A DNA stretch of 5,521 bases from an uncultured Chloroflexaceae bacterium (GTDB taxonomy: Bacteria; Chloroflexota; Chloroflexia; Chloroflexales; Chloroflexaceae), in contig CAKZQX010000446.1 of the NCBI GenBank assembly GCA_937141995.1, forward strand, positions 1-5,521, given 5' to 3'. The notes beneath the pieces are model-generated. The model was not told where the DNA came from and searched no databases. It saw only the letters and a program-made list of their open reading frames with translations. The translations under genes and the position numbers were made by a program. How positions within the stretch are numbered: position 1 is the stretch's first letter; each line of letters opens with the position of its first letter. Shown in pieces: positions 1 to 4,140 of this stretch.

Positions 1-282
1 CTGTGCCACACTCTGGAGCCGCGCATTGGCCGTCTCAATCGCATCCGTCATAATAGTCCGGATCGTTGTAACGGTCGGCGACCAGCGGCTGACCTGGATT
101 GCCTCAACCATGAGCTGGCCAACGGTGACGGCTGCCAGACGACTGGCCAACTCACCTGCCTCGCGGCCCCCCAGACCGTCGGCAACAATATACGCACCTG
201 CCTCAGAATTGACCCACAGGTAATCTTCATTGTGCGGTCGAACGCACCCGGTGTCGGTTTTGCCGGCACTAGTTATGATCAT
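1..282 (-). CDS. PP2C-family serine/threonine protein phosphatase, N-terminal part (runs off left edge)
   Basis: PP2C/PPM phosphatases remove phosphate from Ser/Thr (sometimes Tyr) residues with a two-metal (Mn/Mg) centre and often oppose Hanks-type kinases in the cytoplasm. Translating the minus strand from ATG at 282 gives 94 residues with no stop before the window edge. Two hallmark motifs are visible: TDTGCVRPHNEDYL at residues 9-22 (the family's G-x-V-R-x-x-N-E-D motif, metal-binding Asp20) and VADGLGGREAGELAS at 33-47 (the A-D-G-x-G-G motif, metal-binding Asp35). The first motif so close to the N-terminus fits a stand-alone cytosolic catalytic domain, since nothing precedes it. The start is supported by AGGAG at 293-297, 10 bases upstream. 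The remaining roughly 150 residues with the last metal ligands are outside the window. The gene is transcribed divergently from the HTH regulator. Family assignment is firm; the substrate is unknown. Confidence 0.9.
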   Translation of the reverse strand, partial: MIITSAGKTDTGCVRPHNEDYLWVNSEAGAYIVADGLGGREAGELASRLAAVTVGQLMVEAIQVSRWSPTVTTIRTIMTDAIETANARLQSVAQ

Positions 283-285
283 CTC

Positions 286-294
286 TGGTATACT
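286..294 (+). promoter_or_regulatory. weak candidate extended -10 box
   Basis: TGGTATACT reads as TG-n-TATACT, the form of an extended -10 element, on the plus strand. No good -35 lies 17 bases upstream. It would start a transcript near 301 reading toward the HTH regulator. The same bases include the complement of the phosphatase ribosome binding site, so the match may be coincidence. Confidence 0.2.
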
Positions 295-630
295 CCTGCT
301 AGAACCGTTGTGTTTTTATACAATATGCTTCTTATCAACATATATATAAGTGGCACTACCTGCGTTACAGTTTCTTTATTTCGCGTGTTTTTTATTAATC
401 ACCGTTACTTTCGACATGTTGGAACGGTAAATTTCATGAAACCTTTTTATTAAAACCTCTGGTGACTGTAGATGCCCTGCAATCAGCGAGACAAAAGCCT
501 CCTGTTTTAACGGTATTTCTACAATTAGCGCCATACCTCCGGATGGTGATTGCACCAGACGATAATATGTTGAATAACATGGGAGCAAAGAAATTATCGT
601 CTCACCTTGTAGGGCATAGTATACAGGCAG

Positions 631-697
631 TTTCTGAAAACATGTACAATTTTTCCGGAATATGTGCAATTTTTTCAGAAATCGGAAGCATTCAGAA
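631..697. promoter_or_regulatory. cluster of TTCWGAA-type palindromes upstream of the HTH regulator (candidate operator)
   Basis: Four short dyads of the same form lie in 66 bp: TTCTGAA (632-638), TTCCGGAA (653-660), TTCAGAA (674-680) and TTCAGAA (691-697). Positions 642-660 and 662-680 are also direct repeats (ATGTACAATTTTTCCGGAA and ATGTGCAATTTTTTCAGAA, 16 of 19 identical, period exactly 20 bp). TTTCTGAAAA (631-640) and TTTTCAGAAA (672-681) form a perfect 10-bp inverted repeat centred almost on TTCCGGAA. Sites spaced about two helical turns apart beside the start of a DNA-binding regulator are typical of an autoregulatory operator. That role is inferred. A fifth TTCTGAA occurs at 1669-1675 in front of the acetyltransferase gene. 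Confidence 0.5.
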
Positions 698-717
698 AGG
701 AGCCGTGAAACTTTAAT

Positions 718-1581
718 ATGTCTGACTACAGCAAAGCAGCAGGAAATATGATTCGGCAACTGCGCCGGCAGCGCAAACTTACGCTGGCACGCGCCGCCGC
801 CATTATGCGCACCTCCGCACCCGTGCTTTCCCGCAAAGAGCGCGGTCAGGATAACATCGAGCGCACGGATATCCGGCGGACAATTGAAGCCTTTCAGCTT
901 ACTCCCTGGGAGGCTTACGAACTCTGGCTGGCAGCCGGATTTATCCCCGAGCCGACCGTGTCGCAACCGCGTGCCTGCGATCTGCGCGAATTGGCCGAGA
1001 CGTTGTTACCACACCTGCCCTGTCCGGCATTTATCATTGATGAACTCTGGTATGTGTGGGCCTGGAACCAGGGCATTGAGGAGATCTGGCAAGTGTCCCA
1101 GACAGACAGTGAATACCTACATGTACTTGATGATCTCTTTTCCGAGCGTGTACGCGGGCTTTTAGGGGAAGACTGGGATCGATACATCACCCAGGCAATA
1201 CGTGTGTTCTATAACAAAACAATTCGGATTTCAAATGACCCGGCATTTCGGGAATTATTGACATTCCTGGTGGAGCGGCATGGTGCCGCCTTTATCGATA
1301 AGTGGAACGCCATGCAGCGAGGCGAATACATGAATGAATGGCTGCCGCCGGTTGACATGGGCGGCACGCTTGTTACGCATAACAGCCCGCTGGGACCGAT
1401 CGAGTATATGGTGATGCAGGCGCTCTTCCATTTTCCACAGTCATACGAGTTGGTAATGTACGTACCGTTTGGCACGGCAAACCAGATGCGCTATCAGCAG
1501 TTTCGCACAACGATGAGGCCACATCAGCTCTACTTTCGGGATATGCCGGATGGCTCACAACAACGTTCCCTGGGATCATGA
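718..1581 (+). CDS. XRE-type helix-turn-helix regulator with MmyB-like ligand-binding domain
   Basis: This is a predicted cytoplasmic one-component transcriptional regulator of 287 residues, a usual length for the MmyB-like family. Residues about 9-63 form an XRE/Cro-type helix-turn-helix (GNMIRQLRRQRKLTLARAA, then the recognition region SAPVLSRKERG at 33-43). It is followed by WEAYELWLAAGFIP (64-77), matching the L-x-x-A-G-x-x-P joint of this family. From about 95 to 270 comes the PAS-like MmyB-type domain (Pfam MLTR_LBD type), with the typical opening PAFIIDELWYVWAWN and the later VERHGAAFIDKWNAM. In known members this domain is thought to sense a small hydrophobic ligand. The ATG at 718 follows AAAGGAG at 696-702; the 15-base spacing is long, so a start by looping or another mechanism is possible. 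TTCWGAA-type palindromes sit just upstream and a TCCCTGGGA palindrome overlaps the last codons, so autoregulation is plausible. Targets and ligand are unknown. Confidence 0.87.
   Translation: MSDYSKAAGNMIRQLRRQRKLTLARAAAIMRTSAPVLSRKERGQDNIERTDIRRTIEAFQLTPWEAYELWLAAGFIPEPTVSQPRACDLRELAETLLPHLPCPAFIIDELWYVWAWNQGIEEIWQVSQTDSEYLHVLDDLFSERVRGLLGEDWDRYITQAIRVFYNKTIRISNDPAFRELLTFLVERHGAAFIDKWNAMQRGEYMNEWLPPVDMGGTLVTHNSPLGPIEYMVMQALFHFPQSYELVMYVPFGTANQMRYQQFRTTMRPHQLYFRDMPDGSQQRSLGS
903..911. repeat. internal copy of palindrome TCCCTGGGA
   Basis: The 9-bp dyad TCCCTGGGA, extended to CTCCCTGGGAG at 902-912, lies inside the HTH regulator gene where it encodes part of Leu-Thr-Pro-Trp-Glu-Ala. Two more copies of the same dyad lie at the gene's 3' end (1567-1575 and 1594-1602). 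It could be an extra binding site or simply codon coincidence. Confidence 0.3.
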
Positions 1582-1602
1582 CATTGTTTATAATCCCAGG
1601 GA
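1567..1602. promoter_or_regulatory. paired TCCCWGGGA dyads forming a perfect 10-bp inverted repeat: terminator or operator
   Basis: TCCCTGGGAT (1567-1576) and ATCCCAGGGA (1593-1602) are perfect inverted repeats around a 16-base AT-rich loop and straddle the stop codon of the HTH gene (1579-1581). As RNA this could be the gene's terminator stem, but no T-run follows, so it is not a classical intrinsic terminator. Each arm is itself a dyad (TCCCWGGGA), and the right arm overlaps TATAAT at 1589-1594, which suggests protein binding sites over a promoter instead. I cannot decide between the two from sequence alone. Confidence 0.45.
1589..1594 (+). promoter_or_regulatory. candidate -10 box TATAAT upstream of the acetyltransferase
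   Basis: A perfect TATAAT occurs 11 bases after the HTH stop codon start. The hexamer 17 bases upstream is TTCCCT (1566-1571), only 3 of 6 matches to TTGACA. Transcription would begin near 1601 and give the acetyltransferase a leader of about 230 bases. Both promoter hexamers overlap the TCCCWGGGA dyads, so a bound protein would block polymerase. Confidence 0.35.
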
Positions 1603-1668
1603 GCCTCATGCCTTATGTATCCGGTCCAGTGCGGCACAATTAGTCGGGTCGTTCGTCAGTCTACCCCT

Positions 1669-1675
1669 TTCTGAA
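1669..1675. promoter_or_regulatory. isolated TTCTGAA dyad in the acetyltransferase leader
   Basis: This TTCTGAA (within TTTCTGAA, 1668-1675) matches the 8-mer at 631-638 in the cluster before the HTH gene. The other TTCWGAA copies I found in the window are in that cluster. It could mark the acetyltransferase gene as a target of the HTH regulator, but a 7-mer may occur by chance once in 5.5 kb. Confidence 0.25.
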
Positions 1676-1681
1676 GTGCAA

Positions 1682-1808
1682 AGGTGCAGCGTTTCATAGT
1701 CGCTGCCGGCGATAACAAGACTCTGCACCTCCACACACGGTCCGGCGGATCACTTCGCCGGACTATGCGCATGATCGGGAACCATGGTGGTTCGCTGCTC
1801 GGTGTGGA
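1682..1808 (+). ncRNA. potentially structured leader RNA before the acetyltransferase gene
   Basis: Several perfect complementary arms lie in this untranslated stretch: AGGTGCAG (1682-1689) with CTGCACCT (1723-1730); TCCACAC (1730-1736) with GTGTGGA (1802-1808); GTCCGGCG (1740-1747) with CGCCGGAC (1756-1763), extendable by a G-T and an A-T pair to a TCAC tetraloop; and GAACC (1779-1783) with GGTTC (1789-1793). The second pair closes a domain holding the last two hairpins, giving a multi-branched fold. The compact nesting suggests a cis-regulatory leader, but I do not recognise a known riboswitch class and see no T-run terminator. The first two stems share base 1730, so they would stack or compete there. 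Confidence 0.3.
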
Positions 1809-1831
1809 TTTGTTTTTGACAGGAAGAGTTT

Positions 1832-2377
1832 ATGACCTCTGCCCCCGGCCCAACCGTGACCGTTACCACAACCTACCTGCATCTTCCCTCCCGTGCGCAT
1901 TTTCGTCCCGCTACCAGCGACACCCCCGACCGGCTGATCCTGGCGGCGCGGGAGCCGCTGGTTGCCTTTGCCCGCTTCCTCTACGATGTTGTTGGGCGGG
2001 ACTACTACTGGATCGACCGCCACGCCTGGTCCGATGCCGCCTGGCAGAACTATCTTTCTCACCCGGGTGTGACGCAACTGGTGCTCTACCTGCGCGGTAC
2101 CCCGGCGGGTTACATTGAACTGAACGCCGCCGCCGAGGAACCGGGGACGGAAATCGCCTACTTTGGTATTATCCCGGTTTTCCAGGGGCGTGGTCTGGGC
2201 AAACATCTGCTATCCTATGGTGTTCAGCATGCCTTTGACAATGGAGCAGAGCGGGTCTGGCTGCATACCTGCACGCTGGATGGCCCGCATGCCCGGGCCA
2301 ACTACCAGGCGCGCGGCTTTATCACCTACCGCACGACGATGCATGAGCAGGTGCTGCCGGTACAGAGTGATTATTAA
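1832..2377 (+). CDS. GNAT-family N-acetyltransferase
   Basis: This 181-residue cytoplasmic enzyme is predicted to transfer an acetyl group from acetyl-CoA to an amine on an unknown acceptor. GNAT motif A is clear: a strand IAYFGIIPVF (108-117) followed by the pyrophosphate-binding loop Q-G-R-G-L-G (118-123) and helix KHLLSYGVQHAFDNGA. Motif B follows as RVWLHTCTLDGPHARANYQARGF (141-163), where Tyr158 is at the usual position of the general acid. The N-terminal 50 residues are less conserved. The T-C-x-L-D-x-P...Y-x-x-x-G-F pattern resembles a subgroup of small uncharacterised bacterial acetyltransferases. The start is supported by AGGAAG at 1821-1826, with AGGA 7 bases before ATG. The gene sits 250 bp after the HTH regulator in the same direction, with its own candidate promoter and a structured leader, so it is probably transcribed separately. 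The substrate cannot be inferred from the context. Confidence 0.9.
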   Translation: MTSAPGPTVTVTTTYLHLPSRAHFRPATSDTPDRLILAAREPLVAFARFLYDVVGRDYYWIDRHAWSDAAWQNYLSHPGVTQLVLYLRGTPAGYIELNAAAEEPGTEIAYFGIIPVFQGRGLGKHLLSYGVQHAFDNGAERVWLHTCTLDGPHARANYQARGFITYRTTMHEQVLPVQSDY

Positions 2378-2396
2378 CCCGGTGGGGCTCTGTTTT
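2362..2396 (+). terminator. weak terminator-like hairpin after the acetyltransferase
   Basis: ACAGAG (2362-2367) and CTCTGT (2388-2393) can pair around a 20-base loop that contains the stop codon, followed by TTT within TGTTTTG. The stem is short and the loop long, so the support is weak. Confidence 0.22.
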
Positions 2397-2425
2397 GTCC
2401 ACACCCATCCCCCATACGCCGTACC

Positions 2426-2434
2426 TGGTATAAT
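2426..2434 (+). promoter_or_regulatory. extended -10 promoter for the 2524-3018 gene
   Basis: TGGTATAAT is a perfect TG-n-TATAAT extended -10 element. No recognisable -35 lies at 16-18 bp, which is acceptable for extended -10 promoters. The predicted start point is near 2441, about 83 bases before the ATG at 2524. This is the best promoter match in the window. Confidence 0.55.
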
Positions 2435-2443
2435 TAATCAAGA

Positions 2444-2457
2444 GCGCGATATCGCGC
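2444..2457. promoter_or_regulatory. 14-bp perfect palindrome at the predicted transcription start (candidate operator)
   Basis: GCGCGATATCGCGC is a perfect dyad beginning 10 bases after the TATAAT box, covering about +4 to +17 of the predicted transcript. Position and symmetry fit a repressor site. No regulator for it can be named. Confidence 0.4.
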
Positions 2458-2523
2458 CATACGCTGTGCCCGCTCGGACGACGTTATTCGATCCCGCAAC
2501 TGCAAACCTTGAAAGCCCATGCT

Positions 2524-3018
2524 ATGCCCGATATTATCGACACCCTCAGCATTCGCGCCGGGGGGGTGCATGCCTTCCAGAGCCTCCTGCTCCCCAATGT
2601 GCCGGCCCGACCGGAACGCCTCGTCCCCTACGGCGAAAGCTATTTTCGCTGGTTGGAGCGGCTGCCCTGGATCGCGGTGAAACGCGGACCTACCGGCGAA
2701 CGTACGATAAATGATACCGCCCTGCGCCTGGCGCTGCTGCGCTTTGCGCCGCCCTACCTCATCGAGGAGCGTGATGGGCGTGAGTTGCGCTATGCGATTG
2801 TCGGTGGGGCGCTGGCGGCGGCGCGCGGCGGTTGGCTGGCGCTCGGCTACCGCGAAGAAGCCGGGGGATTGCGCCTCTGGGTAGATGTGGTGGCCTATCG
2901 GCCCCGCCTGGGGGTAGGCTGGCTCTATCGCGGTACTCAGGTCCACGTCCACCGCTGGATTACGATCAACTTTCTGCATGCCTGGGGACGGCAGTTATCG
3001 CAGAACAAGTCGGAATAG
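2524..3018 (+). CDS. uncharacterised 164-residue protein
   Basis: I do not recognise the family. The frame is open throughout with GC-rich third positions like its neighbours, and has its own promoter, so it looks like a real gene. The protein has no signal peptide or membrane helix. The N-terminal half has amphipathic segments and the motif YGESYFRWLERLPWIAVKRG (36-55). The second half reads as alternating strands: RYAIVGGALAAARGGWLALG (89-108), LRLWVDVVAYRPRLG (116-130), then GWLYRGTQVHVHRWITINFL (132-151). That resembles a beta-rich single domain of the ligand-binding or cyclase kind, but no catalytic motif supports an enzyme call. The start is chosen at ATG 2524, with GAAAG at 2511-2515 as a weak ribosome binding site; a TTG at 2509 in the same frame is a less likely alternative. 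It is followed 8 bases later by a possible small two-frame ORF. Confidence 0.72.
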   Translation: MPDIIDTLSIRAGGVHAFQSLLLPNVPARPERLVPYGESYFRWLERLPWIAVKRGPTGERTINDTALRLALLRFAPPYLIEERDGRELRYAIVGGALAAARGGWLALGYREEAGGLRLWVDVVAYRPRLGVGWLYRGTQVHVHRWITINFLHAWGRQLSQNKSE

Positions 3019-3026
3019 CCTGACTA

Positions 3027-3135
3027 ATGGATCAGCATCCTGACCGCCGGCACATTCTGACCTACCTGGCGCGCGAAGATCCCTACGATCTCTGAATTCG
3101 CCGATTTGCCGACTGACCCTGGGCAATGGGCCTGA
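3027..3135 (+). CDS. possible small gene in two frames: frameshifted remnant or +1 recoding candidate
   Basis: From ATG 3027 a 22-codon reading frame encodes MDQHPDRRHILTYL then AREDPYDL, ending at TGA (3093-3095). Skipping one base at the stop, the next frame continues as EFADLPTDPGQWA to a TGA at 3133-3135. The joined product of 35 residues (…PYDL-EFADLP…) reads like one continuous acidic protein tail with ordinary codons on both sides. The junction CTC-TGA-A has the same form as the prfB junction CTT-TGA-C, where the ribosome slips +1 at a Leu codon before TGA. No purine-rich stimulator like that of prfB lies directly upstream. It starts 8 bases after the stop of the preceding gene, with only a weak GGAA at 3012-3015. 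A decayed gene fragment or a sequencing error are equally simple explanations. Confidence 0.3.
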
Positions 3136-3145
3136 ACCATGGTAG

Positions 3146-3168
3146 CCTGGTAACAGACCAAGTTTTTT
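3146..3168 (+). terminator. candidate intrinsic terminator before the SDR gene
   Basis: CCTGGT (3146-3151) can pair with ACCAAG (3157-3162) around the loop AACAG, with one C-A mismatch, and is followed directly by six T (3163-3168). The stem is short but stem plus T-run is the classical arrangement. It would end transcripts from the 2524-3018 gene. The TGGT arm could instead pair with ACCA at 3136-3139. Confidence 0.4.
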
Positions 3169-3187
3169 CCTGGAAAGGACATTGCAT

Positions 3188-4045
3188 ATGCAAGGCAACG
3201 TGTGTATGGTCACCGGCGCAAACTCCGGCATCGGCAAAGTTACCGCGCTGGAACTGGCGAAGCAGGGCGCAACGGTGGTGATGGTCTGCCGCAGTGAGGA
3301 AAAGGGCCGGGCAGCCCAGGCCGAGATCAAAGCGCAGAGCGGCAATGAGCAGGTTGATCTGCTGCTGGCCGACTTCGCCGTGCTCCAGCAGGTGCGTGAA
3401 CTGGCTGATACTTTCCGGCAGAAGTATCAGCGGCTCGACCGACTGGTCAATAACGCCGGGCTCTTCCTCAACCAGCGACAGGAGAGCGCCGACGGCTACG
3501 AGTATACCTTTGCCGTCAACCATCTGGCCCCCTTCCTGCTGACCAACCTGCTGCTCGATATGCTCAAGGCCGGCGCGCCCGCGCGGGTTGTCACGGTTGC
3601 ATCGGAGGCCGAGCGGGGAGCCCGCCTGGACTTTGACGATCTGCAGCTCCGGCAGGGCTTTAATGGCATGCGCGCCTATGGCAACTCCAAGCTGGCGAAT
3701 ATTCTCTTCACCTATGCGCTGGCACGGCGGCTGGAAGGGAGCGGGGTTACGGCGAACTGTATGCATCCCGGCGGGGTTGCTACTAACTTTGGACAGGGCA
3801 CCTGGTTCGGGTTTGTGTTCAAACTCTTTAGCCCGTTCCTGCGCAGCCCGGAAGAAGGTGCCGCGACGCTGGTCTACCTGGCCTCGGCGCCGGAGGTCGC
3901 GGAGGTGAACGGCACCTATTTTAAGGACAAACAGCCCATCCGCGCATTGCCCATCGCCTATGACGAAGCGGTGCAGGAGCGGTTGTGGCAGGTTAGCGCG
4001 GAGTTGGTTGGTTTGCCGGAGACAGAAGCGGTTGGCACGCGGTAA
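3188..4045 (+). CDS. short-chain dehydrogenase/reductase, retinol-dehydrogenase-like
   Basis: This predicted cytoplasmic NAD(P)-dependent oxidoreductase of 285 residues interconverts a hydroxyl and a carbonyl group on an unknown substrate. Classical SDR motifs appear in order: cofactor loop TGANSGIG (9-16), Arg35 after the second strand (usually a sign of NADP preference), Asp62 near the adenine, NNAG (88-91), Asn111, catalytic Ser139, catalytic Y-x-x-x-K as Tyr164-Gly-Asn-Ser-Lys168, and HPGGVATNFG after the sixth strand. The overall pattern, including the LLTNLLLDMLK helix and LDFDDLQ, matches the RDH11-14/WW-oxidoreductase-like group, which has many bacterial members of unknown substrate. 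The catalytic tetrad is complete, so the enzyme should be active. The ATG at 3188 is chosen because AAAGGA (3174-3179) lies 8 bases upstream; a TTG at 3182 would be too close to it. A terminator-like hairpin precedes it and a strong hairpin follows, suggesting a single-gene transcript, although no clear promoter is seen. Confidence 0.93.
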   Translation: MQGNVCMVTGANSGIGKVTALELAKQGATVVMVCRSEEKGRAAQAEIKAQSGNEQVDLLLADFAVLQQVRELADTFRQKYQRLDRLVNNAGLFLNQRQESADGYEYTFAVNHLAPFLLTNLLLDMLKAGAPARVVTVASEAERGARLDFDDLQLRQGFNGMRAYGNSKLANILFTYALARRLEGSGVTANCMHPGGVATNFGQGTWFGFVFKLFSPFLRSPEEGAATLVYLASAPEVAEVNGTYFKDKQPIRALPIAYDEAVQERLWQVSAELVGLPETEAVGTR

Positions 4046-4061
4046 GGGCAGGTAATACTAC

Positions 4062-4109
4062 TCTCCCATGGCCCTGAGTCCATGCTGTGGATGCTCGGGG
4101 CCATGGAGA
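4062..4109. terminator. strong hairpin between convergent genes (bidirectional terminator candidate)
   Basis: CCATGGCCCTGAG (4066-4078) pairs with CTCGGGGCCATGG (4094-4106) over 13 positions with one T-G wobble. The stem continues inward as TCCA/TGGA (4079-4082 with 4088-4091, two-base bulge) to a five-base loop, and outward past a one-base bulge as TCT/AGA. It lies in the 95-bp gap between the ends of the SDR gene and the helicase gene, which point at each other. There is no T-run on either side, so it may work with Rho or as a 3'-end stabiliser rather than as a classical intrinsic terminator. Confidence 0.6.
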
Positions 4110-4140
4110 TCCGGTTCAGGCAGACATCCTGTCACTCTGC

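Larger units (their letters stand above)
283..717. other. AT-rich divergent intergenic region
   Basis: This 435-bp gap separates the divergently transcribed phosphatase and HTH regulator genes. I see no convincing gene in it. Its first part (301-480) is about 35 percent GC by hand count, well below the flanking genes, as expected for a promoter region. It holds scattered copies of ACCGTT and its complement AACGGT (304-309, 401-406, 423-428, 509-514); the middle two face each other and could form a 6-bp stem. A 10-bp palindrome TTTCATGAAA lies at 432-441. The right end carries the palindrome cluster described separately. I could not find a -35/-10 pair close to consensus for either flanking gene. 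Confidence 0.7.
2412..2470. repeat. 14-bp direct repeat flanking the promoter and palindrome
   Basis: CCATACGCCGTACC (2412-2425) and CCATACGCTGTGCC (2457-2470) match at 12 of 14 positions with a 45-bp period. The first copy ends directly before the extended -10 element and the second begins on the last base of the GCGCGATATCGCGC palindrome. They could be binding sites for a regulator acting on this promoter. Confidence 0.4.

Noticed and set aside
607..625. TTGTAG and TATACA as a promoter pair for the HTH gene
   Set aside because: The spacing is only 7 bp. A TTATCG (594-599)/TAGTAT (617-622) pair has 17-bp spacing but poor matches, so no promoter was called there.
462..716. 84-codon plus-strand open frame ending one base before the HTH start
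   Set aside because: The only start is GTG without a ribosome binding site, the protein shows no recognisable pattern, and its 3' part is made of the palindrome cluster. The close junction with the HTH gene could still hint at a leader peptide, but the evidence is insufficient.
376..966. 196-codon minus-strand open frame
   Set aside because: It overlaps the N-terminal third of the well-supported HTH gene on the opposite strand, has no ribosome binding site and shows a low-complexity, Cys/His-scattered composition with no family motif.
1730..1808. tRNA-like outline: a 7-bp closing stem, 79 bases, and GGTTCG near the 3' side
   Set aside because: There is no 5-bp T stem that fits the loop, no anticodon arm of 5 bp with a 7-base loop, and no CCA or normal spacing. 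It is better read as leader structure.
1816..1821. Perfect -35 hexamer TTGACA
   Set aside because: It lies only 10 bases before the acetyltransferase ATG, no -10 box follows at 16-18 bp, and it abuts the ribosome binding site. Coincidence.
1684..2118. 144-codon open frame overlapping the acetyltransferase start
   Set aside because: Its second half is the acetyltransferase gene read in another frame (Pro/Arg/Cys-rich), and its first part is the leader with stems.
3083..3766. 227-codon minus-strand open frame
   Set aside because: It is antisense to the SDR gene, whose motifs and catalytic residues are complete on the plus strand.
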